DNA from: an uncultured Lachnospiraceae bacterium
GTDB lineage: Bacteria > Bacillota > Clostridia > Lachnospirales > Lachnospiraceae
Length of the DNA stretch: 34,043 bases
Direction: 5' to 3'
Assembly: GCA_910578175.1 (NCBI GenBank)
Contig: CAJTPF010000026.1
Span: 1-34,043 of the forward strand
The translations under genes were made by a program, and so were the position numbers. Under the pieces are notes generated by a model. That model worked only from the letters and a program-made list of their open reading frames with translations, made no database searches and was not told the origin of the DNA. Positions 15,621 to 21,991 of this stretch are shown in pieces; the stretch's first letter is position 1; each line of letters begins with the position of its first letter.

Positions 15621-16955
15621 TTAAACAATTCCCTGAGCGTTCATTGCATCAACAACCTTTTCAAATCCTGCTATATTAGCACCTACCACATAGTTTCCAT
15701 CAAAACCATATTTTTTAGCTGCTGAATCAAGATTATGGAAGATATTAACCATTATACCTTTTAGTTTGGAATCTACTTCTTCAAACGACCAGCTCAGTCT
15801 CTCACTGTTCTGCGACATCTCAAGCGCCGATGTAGCAACACCGCCTGCATTTGCTGCCTTACCCGGAACAAAGTATACACCATTCTTCTGTAAATATTCG
15901 GTTGCTTCCAGTGTTGTAGGCATATTAGCGCCTTCACATACAGCAAGCACACCGTTTGCTACCAATGTCTTGGCGTCTTCTATATCTAACTCATTCTGAG
16001 TTGCACACGGCAGTGCGATATCAACTTTTGCAGACCATACGCCTTTGCCTTCATGATATTCGGAATTCGGTCTGTATTTCTTATATTCTGTCAGTCTTGC
16101 ACGGTTTACTTCTTTGATTTCTTTTAATGCGGCAACATCAATGCCATCCGGATCATATACCCAGCCGGTAGAATCTGAAACAGTCACAACCTTTGCACCA
16201 AGCTGCTGGGCTTTCTGTGTCGCATAAATCGCAACATTACCGGATCCGGAAACTGCAACCGTTTTGCCTGCAATATCCTGTCCGTTGCACTTGAGCATTT
16301 CTTCCGTTATGTATAATAAACCGTATCCGGTAGCTTCTGTTCTGGCCAGAGAACCGCCGTAAGATAAACCTTTGCCGGTCAATACGCCTTCATACACACC
16401 TCTGATTCTTTTATACTGACCAAACATAAAGCCGATTTCTCTTGCCCCTGTACCGATATCGCCGGCAGGCACATCAGTATCCGCTCCGATATATTTGCAA
16501 AGTTCTGTCATAAAACTCTGGCAGAACGCCATTACTTCTCTATCCGATTTACCCTTAGGATCAAAATCAGAACCTCCTTTACCTCCGCCAATCGGAAGAC
16601 CGGTCAGGGAATTCTTGAATATCTGTTCAAATCCTAAAAATTTAATGATTCCTAAATTAACAGACGGATGTAAACGCAAACCGCCCTTGTATGGTCCGAT
16701 CGCACTGTTAAACTGTACACGATAGCCGGTATTTACCTGAACCTGTCCCTTATCATCTACCCAAGGCACTCTGAATTTAAACTGTCTTTCCGGATTAACC
16801 AGACGTTCTAATAAGGCATCCTTTCTAAACTTTTCTTCATTTGCCTCAACAACAACTCTTAATGATTCCAATACCTCTTTTACTGCCTGATGAAATTCAG
16901 GTTCTGCAGGATTCTGTTTGATTACCTGCTCAATTACCTCGTCAACATATGACAT
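15621..16955 (-). CDS. gdhA: NADP-type glutamate dehydrogenase
   Basis: At 444 residues this matches hexameric bacterial GDH, which makes glutamate from 2-oxoglutarate and ammonia. The catalytic lysine is K126 in PIGGGKGGSDFDP. Substrate-binding KGGLR is at 90-94, PAGDIGTGAREIG follows, and the nucleotide fold has VAVSGSGNVA. The region after the beta2 strand reads SDSTGWVYDPDG; a serine there rather than an acidic residue suggests an NADP-preferring enzyme, as is usual for this biosynthetic family (inference). GGAGG lies 9 nt before the ATG. A strong promoter and a terminator-like hairpin precede it. Confidence 0.97.
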   Translation of the reverse strand: MSYVDEVIEQVIKQNPAEPEFHQAVKEVLESLRVVVEANEEKFRKDALLERLVNPERQFKFRVPWVDDKGQVQVNTGYRVQFNSAIGPYKGGLRLHPSVNLGIIKFLGFEQIFKNSLTGLPIGGGKGGSDFDPKGKSDREVMAFCQSFMTELCKYIGADTDVPAGDIGTGAREIGFMFGQYKRIRGVYEGVLTGKGLSYGGSLARTEATGYGLLYITEEMLKCNGQDIAGKTVAVSGSGNVAIYATQKAQQLGAKVVTVSDSTGWVYDPDGIDVAALKEIKEVNRARLTEYKKYRPNSEYHEGKGVWSAKVDIALPCATQNELDIEDAKTLVANGVLAVCEGANMPTTLEATEYLQKNGVYFVPGKAANAGGVATSALEMSQNSERLSWSFEEVDSKLKGIMVNIFHNLDSAAKKYGFDGNYVVGANIAGFEKVVDAMNAQGIV

Positions 16956-16993
16956 ATTCGTGTTCCTCCTTCACATAATTAATACACATAACA

Positions 16994-17050
16994 CAAAAAG
17001 ATACCAAAAGGCGCAAAAACAAAATGAGCCTTGTAACCGCCTTTGGTATC
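16994..17050 (-). terminator. Terminator-like hairpin inside the gdhA leader (possible attenuator)
   Basis: On the minus strand a 13-bp stem (17038-17050 against 17000-17013, one bulge) is followed by TTTTTGTG. It begins only a few nucleotides after the predicted gdhA transcription start and ends about 40 nt before the start codon. It therefore looks like an attenuator or the end of a short RNA. An alternative pairing of AAGGC in its loop with GCCTT in its 3' arm is possible. Confidence 0.6.
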
Positions 17051-17063
17051 ATTCTCGAATCAT

Positions 17064-17092
17064 ATTATAATACGTTGTTCTGATTTCGTCAA
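17064..17092 (-). promoter_or_regulatory. Predicted gdhA promoter
   Basis: Minus strand TTGACG (17087-17092), 17-nt spacer, perfect TATAAT (17064-17069). Predicted start near 17057. Confidence 0.85.
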
Positions 17093-17119
17093 CAAAAAAA
17101 TGTAAAAAATTAACGAATT

Positions 17120-18469
17120 TTATTCTGCCGCTGCAGTTGTATCCTGGACTGCCGAAGTCATTTCTCCCGGCTCCGTTACATTTATTGTATTGTCGTCAGA
17201 ACTGCCGGTTTCCGCAGATGTGGTTTCAGATTCATTTTTTCCTGCTGTTCGAAGCACATCTACTACTTTTTTTAATGCTGCATCCTTCTCACATGCATCC
17301 AGTAATTCTTTATCCGTCTCTTTAAATACTGCGGTCACATTACTGCAATTACTCATTCTCGCCATATGCTTATACCGGTCAGACATTTTGTCTACATTAC
17401 ATATTTTAAAATCCTGCTTTTCTTTATCCCCGGAATGGTTCACTATATAACTGGAAAATATGCCAACTGCCGGTGTCTCTACTTCTTTAAATTTCAATTC
17501 AAATTTAAAATATGCAATATATTCATTTTCTTTGAGCCCATTCTGAAGGTAGCAGTGAACTATTTTAAAAGAATCACTGATCTGTTCCTTATATAATTGT
17601 GTCTCTTTCACCTTTTCCAAGAGTATATCATCCGATAATTCTGATGATTCCTCCAGATATTCCTTTGCTTTCGTGATATCATTATTTGACAGCGCTGTAT
17701 AATAATCATCAAATAAAGAAATTATACCTGCCGTATCCATCTCCAGAAATGCACCCTGATTTTGTTCGTCTGACGAATGATTTTTATCCAGGATCATGGC
17801 CGCAAATAAAATTATCGTTAATGCAATGATAGAAATAAAAACAACCATATTCTTGATCTCTGCCATAGCCATATTCCTTATGACAGAAATAAACCCTATA
17901 TCGGACTGTAATGAATTTTCTTTTGGTTTTAAACGGTTTGGCTGTTGTTTTCTGATCCTCTCATTTACAATATGCTCTGTACGTTTATCAAGAGAACCTA
18001 AAAAATCTTCTCTGTCTGCTTCATCTTCGATTTTGTCATTTTCAGGTTCCGTCTTACGGTCCTCATTTGAAGACAGACTATTATTTTGTCTCTTCTGTTT
18101 TTTATTCCGGGTAAATCTCCGTTCTTTCTTTCCTGATTTTGTACTCTGTTTCTTTTCCTCTTCTGGTTCTGATTCAATAAATACATCCAGTTCCAGCCCG
18201 GAATCCGTTTCAATCGTATCATTTTCATCTTCAGATACTTCCGGAAGCATCTGTCCTGTTCTTGCAATATGATCCTGAATCGCTTCTTTATCACTCTTGA
18301 TCAAACTCCGTACCTTCAATGAAATATCTTTCTCTTTTTTCTTTTCTATCTCATCCAGTTCCTTTAAAATTTTATCCGCTTCATCCATTTCTTCCATGGC
18401 ATCATCTGCTATATGATCAACTTTTTTCCCATCTTTATTCTGGCCCATTTCATCCACCAAGCCTTTCAA
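17120..18469 (-). CDS. Uncharacterised single-pass membrane protein with long charged cytoplasmic region
   Basis: I do not recognise this 449-residue protein. Residues 1-200 are highly charged and low complexity (acidic, then lysine/arginine-rich around 105-130), with helix-rich coiled-coil-like stretches near 22-60. One membrane segment lies at about 207-227. An extracytoplasmic domain (about 245-390) follows, with DDYYTALSNNDITKAKEYL resembling the start of an NTF2-like fold. It ends in a Ser/Thr/Glu-rich tail. The longest frame starts with TTG at 18469; the ATG at 18448 (GGTGG 5 nt upstream) is an alternative start. It has its own extended -10 promoter. The architecture is reminiscent of envelope sensors, but function is unknown. 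Confidence 0.8.
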   Translation of the reverse strand: MKGLVDEMGQNKDGKKVDHIADDAMEEMDEADKILKELDEIEKKKEKDISLKVRSLIKSDKEAIQDHIARTGQMLPEVSEDENDTIETDSGLELDVFIESEPEEEKKQSTKSGKKERRFTRNKKQKRQNNSLSSNEDRKTEPENDKIEDEADREDFLGSLDKRTEHIVNERIRKQQPNRLKPKENSLQSDIGFISVIRNMAMAEIKNMVVFISIIALTIILFAAMILDKNHSSDEQNQGAFLEMDTAGIISLFDDYYTALSNNDITKAKEYLEESSELSDDILLEKVKETQLYKEQISDSFKIVHCYLQNGLKENEYIAYFKFELKFKEVETPAVGIFSSYIVNHSGDKEKQDFKICNVDKMSDRYKHMARMSNCSNVTAVFKETDKELLDACEKDAALKKVVDVLRTAGKNESETTSAETGSSDDNTINVTEPGEMTSAVQDTTAAAE

Positions 18470-18508
18470 ATATAAACTTCTTTCAATCTACAAAATATGA
18501 CACGTTTC

Positions 18509-18537
18509 ATTCTATCAAATCACAACCGAAAATGCAA
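18509..18537 (-). promoter_or_regulatory. Predicted promoter of the membrane-protein gene
   Basis: Minus strand TTGCAT (18532-18537), 17-nt spacer, and extended -10 TGATAGAAT with the hexamer at 18509-18514. Confidence 0.75.
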
Positions 18538-18569
18538 CCAATATTCATTGAATTATAAAAAAATTTTGC

Positions 18570-18598
18570 TTGATTTTTTTTCAATTATAGTATAAAAT
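18570..18598 (+). promoter_or_regulatory. Predicted tRNA-Arg promoter
   Basis: TTGATT (18570-18575), 17-nt spacer, TAAAAT (18593-18598); same -35 and spacing as the tRNA-Thr promoter. Confidence 0.75.
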
Positions 18599-18609
18599 AT
18601 AGTTGTTAT

Positions 18610-18681
18610 GCATCTGTAGCTCAGTGGATAGAGCATTGGCCTCCGGAGCCAAGTGGGTGAGTTCGACTCTCATCAGATGCA
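18610..18681 (+). tRNA. tRNA-Arg (anticodon CCG)
   Basis: Cloverleaf: acceptor GCATCTG/CAGATGC, D arm GCTC/GAGC, anticodon stem TTGGC/GCCAA with loop CTCCGGA (anticodon CCG), T arm GTGAG-TTCGACT-CTCAT, discriminator A. CCA is not encoded. It reads CGG arginine codons. Confidence 0.95.
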
Positions 18682-18705
18682 TTTCTTTTATTTCAGTCAA
18701 ACCAC

Positions 18706-18760
18706 AAAAAGGGTATTACTAAATGCAAATGATAATTTTGCTTAGTAATACCCTTTTTAT
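18706..18760. terminator. Bidirectional terminator between tRNA-Arg and the YciI gene
   Basis: A 17-bp perfect stem (18706-18722 against 18742-18758). The arms themselves provide five Ts at the 3' end on either strand, so it suits both the tRNA and the opposing YciI transcript. Confidence 0.85.
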
Positions 18761-18801
18761 GTTTCATTTCCCGGATAATAGATTATACGATTTTTATTTT
18801 G

Positions 18802-19101
18802 TTATAGTAAATAATTATTGTCTTTATCTGCCACCTGCAGAGCAGCAAGCGTATAGGTTGCATATCCCTCCATGACCAGCGGTTCCAATTTGCACAAATC
18901 TTCTGCCTCCTCATAGCTTTGCGTTTTAAATATGACCATACCCGCAACGCCCGGACAGCCTTTGAATGGACCGCAAAGTTCTATTTTCCCATCAGCATCT
19001 AATTTTTTTAAATTTTCCACATGTCTTGTAATTACCGCTTTTGTAACTTTATTATAAGTTTTCCCCTTTTTTATTGTCATTACGTATAACCATTTTTCCA
19101 T
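18802..19101 (-). CDS. YciI-family protein
   Basis: This 99-residue protein resembles the YCII-related fold (ferredoxin-like dimeric alpha/beta barrel). It has the N-terminal KWLYVMTIKKG, the conserved region ITRHVENLKKLDADGKIELCGPF with the family histidine H27, and the later GMVIFKTQSYEEAEDL. Some relatives are small enzymes, but most have no assigned reaction. AGGAG lies 8 nt before the ATG. It is the last gene of a probable three-gene unit with the 215-residue unknown and the 27-residue peptide. Confidence 0.85.
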   Translation of the reverse strand: MEKWLYVMTIKKGKTYNKVTKAVITRHVENLKKLDADGKIELCGPFKGCPGVAGMVIFKTQSYEEAEDLCKLEPLVMEGYATYTLAALQVADKDNNYLL

Positions 19102-19133
19102 GTTCCCATCTCCTGTCTAATTCTATATAAATT

Positions 19134-19781
19134 TTAGCAAGCTTTGCCTTCACTAATAAGTGCATCCAGTTTTTCCTTTACGGCCTGCCGTGCGATCTTG
19201 TCCATTTCTTCTACGGTTTTCGGCCCCCCTGAAGCTGCCAGGGCATAAGGATCATTAAGCGCTACTCCTGTGCCGTTAATCATTGATTCCAGCTGGATAT
19301 AAGACCATTTACGCTCATCTACCGGCATATTGCCGTTAAAATAGTCGGACCAGGAACACAGATACCGGCCCGCAATGTAAGACAGTGCGTTCCCCAACGG
19401 ACTGGACACCGCTTCCTGATAAGCATCTGCATAATAAGCTTCAATTGTTTTTCTGTTTTCCTCCAACTGTCCAATATATGATTCAAAATAAACTTTAGTT
19501 GCTATGGAGCCATCCGGATCCACCTTCTTGTAAGCAGCAAATGAATCAACCTCTAATTTCATCTGATTCTCATTTTTCCACTGTCTGAACATATCTGCGA
19601 AATCTTCTTTTGTCATAGCATTCAGATGGTATTCCATTTCTCTCCGTCCCTCTTTAGAAATGATTGCCTCATCTCTGTCAGAGGCAGAATATACCGGCAT
19701 AGTTCTATCTTCCCCTGCTGTAAAACGCCCGATCCCGAGAGATGACATCTGATAATTATCAAGATTCATGGTAATATTCAT
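19134..19781 (-). CDS. Uncharacterised 215-residue protein
   Basis: I do not recognise this family. It has no signal peptide or membrane segment. The N-terminus is short and polar, with DRDEAIISKEGRREMEYHL (36-54), an ISxEGR pattern seen in various small clostridial proteins. Predicted helices run from about 57 to 125, an aromatic-rich stretch lies at 134-162 (YLCSWSDYF), and a helical C-terminus follows. A perfect AAGGAGG lies 8 nt before the ATG and overlaps the stop of the preceding 27-residue ORF, which supports coupled expression. YciI follows 32 nt downstream. Confidence 0.8.
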   Translation of the reverse strand: MNITMNLDNYQMSSLGIGRFTAGEDRTMPVYSASDRDEAIISKEGRREMEYHLNAMTKEDFADMFRQWKNENQMKLEVDSFAAYKKVDPDGSIATKVYFESYIGQLEENRKTIEAYYADAYQEAVSSPLGNALSYIAGRYLCSWSDYFNGNMPVDERKWSYIQLESMINGTGVALNDPYALAASGGPKTVEEMDKIARQAVKEKLDALISEGKAC

Positions 19782-19792
19782 ATAAATCCTCC

Positions 19793-19876
19793 TTAATTTT
19801 TTTGTCTCTTATATATCGGCATTCCTGCACATAAAATTAGCAATACGGAAAACAGCGGGATCCCTATGAGATTCAT
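19793..19876 (-). CDS. Small hydrophobic peptide, 27 residues
   Basis: The ORF from the ATG at 19876 reads MNLIGIPLFSVLLILCAGMP followed by a basic tail IYKRQKN. This is one membrane helix with a positive C-terminus. AGAGG lies 9 nt upstream of the ATG, and the stop codon abuts the ribosome binding site of the 215-residue gene. A longer frame extends upstream to 19975, but that part crosses a terminator and has no start signal. Small membrane proteins of this shape can be regulatory; nothing specific is known here. Confidence 0.55.
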   Translation of the reverse strand: MNLIGIPLFSVLLILCAGMPIYKRQKN

Positions 19877-19897
19877 AACAAAAAACCTCTGTATTAT

Positions 19898-19933
19898 AAA
19901 AAAAGGACAGAACCAGAAAATCCGGCTCTGCCC
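19898..19933 (-). terminator. Intrinsic terminator downstream of ssrA
   Basis: A 12-bp stem (19905-19916 against 19922-19933, three wobbles) with a 5-nt loop is followed on the minus strand by seven Ts. It likely ends transcription from ssrA before the small-peptide operon, whose candidate -10 TATAAT (19893-19898) abuts it. Confidence 0.8.
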
Positions 19934-20075
19934 ACATGGTACTATAAGTCTGACCCCGATTTTGACCCCAATCATTTTGATTTCAAACGATATCTGTCGG
20001 TCTAAAACGGTCGTTTGTTTATTTTCTCACTGGAGGAAAGCTCTAAAACACACTGTTTTCAAAGCTTTCCCACTA

Positions 20076-20419
20076 TGGAGCTGACGGGAATCGAACCCGT
20101 GTCCGAAGCCTCTTCCATTAAAGTTTCTCCCACCACAGTCAGCATATTAAACATTCCCTCGGTCTTATGCCTGCTGACGGGCTTAATACCTTGGTAGCTT
20201 CATAAATCTTTTCTTACCTCAAAGCTTTGGAAAGAAAGTGCCCCGCAAAGTCGATGCCGAGTCTTAAGCAGCGGGATGCTTAAGGTCGACAGCTGCCACT
20301 AGGCAGCGTACGCTACGTTATCGTTTGCGTTTAATTTTAATTTTCCAGGTTTTATCGTGGTCCTAGTCCACGGGTAGCTTCTCTAATTTCTAAAACCCCG
20401 TCGAAACCAGTACAACCCC
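20076..20419 (-). ncRNA. ssrA: tmRNA
   Basis: The minus strand from 20419 begins GGGGTTGTACTGGTTTCGAC, the typical tmRNA 5' end. It finishes with the T-arm GGGTTCGATTCCC and CAGCTCC, which pairs with the 5' GGGGTTG as a 7-bp acceptor stem (with wobbles). CCA is not encoded. The tag frame is preceded by TTAAAC before the GCA resume codon. Its neighbours rnr and smpB encode its two protein partners, making this a ribosome-rescue locus. Confidence 0.97.
20299..20328 (-). other. tmRNA tag-peptide reading frame (ANDNVAYAA)
   Basis: From the GCA resume codon (20326-20328) the frame reads A-N-D-N-V-A-Y-A-A and a TAG stop. With the alanine carried by tmRNA the tag is A-ANDNVAYAA, ending in the small hydrophobic AA recognised by ClpXP-type proteases. 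Confidence 0.92.
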
Positions 20420-20448
20420 GAAATACGGATACTGATTTTCAAACGATA

Positions 20449-20496
20449 CCATTACAGTCTGATACACTCTGTAACAACACAGAATATCTGTAATGG
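20449..20496 (-). promoter_or_regulatory. 5'-terminal hairpin of pre-tmRNA leader
   Basis: CCATTACAG and CTGTAATGG close a 48-nt hairpin (9-bp outer stem plus inner pairing TCTG/CAGA). It starts at the predicted transcription start and ends about 30 nt before the mature tmRNA 5' end. The leader would be removed by RNase P. Confidence 0.5.
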
Positions 20497-20502
20497 AAGT
20501 AT

Positions 20503-20531
20503 ATCATAAATCTTTTTTCGCAAAATGTCAA
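20503..20531 (-). promoter_or_regulatory. Predicted ssrA promoter
   Basis: Minus strand perfect TTGACA (20526-20531), 17-nt spacer, TATGAT (20503-20508). The -35 overlaps the stop codon region of the patatin-like gene. Confidence 0.85.
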
Positions 20532-21484
20532 GCACCTGTAACAGTTTCCAAATATGTTTTTAATTTTTTTAAATCCTTATTGATCAGTTTTTCAACCTGT
20601 TTTGCACCATGTTCCAAAATCATCTTACGAAAATCCTCATCTTCCGGTGCAGACATTTGCTCTTCAAATCCCGGCTGTCTGCTTTCCGGTGAATGAAGAT
20701 TGGTCAAAGTCCGCACCGCATCTCCATACCCCAGCTTCATTCGAAGTTTCGCTCCTTCCCCGGTAAAATCAAGAGTGCCTGTAAGATCATCTCCCAGACT
20801 CCGGCCGGGTCTTATTACAAGAAAATCCGCATTCGGATATGCATCATAGGGAATCTCCGTTGCAGGCGATAGCGGTATAACGATAAAATTACGTATTCCC
20901 TTCCGATACAACGGTTCTATGGGAAGATTATCCGTAATTCCTCCATCCCGGTATAAATACTTCCCGATCTTAACAGGCGCATAAATGGCCGGCAGGGCTG
21001 ATGAAGCCAGTAAAGTGTCCTGCATCATCTTTTTATCCATTCCGTTTAACCGGAAATATTCGGCTGACGGAATCCCCGCTCCCCTTTCATCATATCTGGA
21101 AACCGTTGCATACAGAGCCATATCCGACCCGGAAACCTGCCCGTAATCAATGTACCGGTCCATCAGTGCCAGTAAACCCTCTCTTCCGAATATCCCCTCT
21201 TTAAAATCCAGATATTTCACATCCGGCCGGATAAATTGATCGGGGTGGATCTGTTTCCATATCTCTTCGGTCAACTCTATATCCTCCAATGAAAAAAGAC
21301 ACATATTTAACGCTCCCACGCTGCTTCCGGCTATTCCCAGAATCCGATCAGACAGTCCGCATTCCCAAAGTGCTTTAAATGCCCCTGCCTGATAGGCTCC
21401 TTTTCCTCCTCCTCCAGCCAGCACCAGCCCGTAAACTTTATCCAGCAATGACTGATCATAAATCTTTTCCCTGTTAAATGCCAA
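20528..21484 (-). CDS. Patatin-like phospholipase
   Basis: This patatin-family serine hydrolase is 318 residues from a TTG start. It shows the oxyanion loop GGGGKGAYQAG, the nucleophile elbow GSSVG (S55), and the catalytic DGG (D180) in YRDGGITDN, the Ser-Asp dyad of lipid acyl hydrolases. No signal peptide is seen. The frame is open to 21601, but that part overlaps smpB; TTG at 21484 has AGGAG 7 nt upstream that overlaps the smpB stop, so translational coupling to smpB is likely. A C-terminal helical region (about 230-318) follows the catalytic domain. It lies between smpB and ssrA. Confidence 0.9.
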   Translation of the reverse strand: MAFNREKIYDQSLLDKVYGLVLAGGGGKGAYQAGAFKALWECGLSDRILGIAGSSVGALNMCLFSLEDIELTEEIWKQIHPDQFIRPDVKYLDFKEGIFGREGLLALMDRYIDYGQVSGSDMALYATVSRYDERGAGIPSAEYFRLNGMDKKMMQDTLLASSALPAIYAPVKIGKYLYRDGGITDNLPIEPLYRKGIRNFIVIPLSPATEIPYDAYPNADFLVIRPGRSLGDDLTGTLDFTGEGAKLRMKLGYGDAVRTLTNLHSPESRQPGFEEQMSAPEDEDFRKMILEHGAKQVEKLINKDLKKLKTYLETVTGA

Positions 21485-21494
21485 AAAATCACTC

Positions 21495-21962
21495 CTATCC
21501 CAGATTCCGAACCTTAAATTCTTTTTCCGCCTCTCTGCGCTGATCCCGTTTTGCAATATCCTGTCTCTTGTCATATAGCTTTTTGCCTTTGGCAAGACCA
21601 ACTTCCACTTTTACCAGTCCGCCCTTAAAATAAACCTGTGTCGGTACCAGCGTATATCCCTTTTCCGTCATTTTACCGGATAATTTATTGATTTCATATT
21701 TATGCAGCATCAGCTTCTTTATTCTCAAAGGATCTTTATTAAAAATATTTCCTTTCTCATAAGGACTGATATGCATATTATAGATAAACACTTCACCGTT
21801 TTCCACGCGGATAAAAGACTCTTTGATGCTACATCTTCCCATTCTCAGAGATTTTACCTCCGTTCCGTGCAGACAGATTCCCGCTTCATATTTATCCTCA
21901 ATAAAATAGTCGTGGTATGCTTTTTTATTGTTTGCGATTAATTTTATGGATTCTTTACTCAT
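21495..21962 (-). CDS. smpB: SsrA-binding protein SmpB
   Basis: At 155 residues this is the standard SmpB: IANNKKAYHDYFIEDKYEAG, LHGTEVKSLR, and the C-terminal GKKLYDKRQDIAKRD tail that inserts in the empty mRNA channel. It binds the tRNA-like domain of tmRNA and brings it to stalled ribosomes. AGGAGG lies 12 nt before the ATG. It follows rnr by 29 nt, in the conserved secG-rnr-smpB-ssrA order. Confidence 0.98.
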   Translation of the reverse strand: MSKESIKLIANNKKAYHDYFIEDKYEAGICLHGTEVKSLRMGRCSIKESFIRVENGEVFIYNMHISPYEKGNIFNKDPLRIKKLMLHKYEINKLSGKMTEKGYTLVPTQVYFKGGLVKVEVGLAKGKKLYDKRQDIAKRDQRREAEKEFKVRNLG

Positions 21963-21991
21963 TGTTATATACTGCCTCCTGACATTATATT

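Noticed and set aside
19793..19975. 60-residue minus-strand ORF covering the small peptide
   Set aside because: The upstream half crosses the ssrA terminator and has no ribosome binding site; only the 27-codon part from 19876 has start signals.
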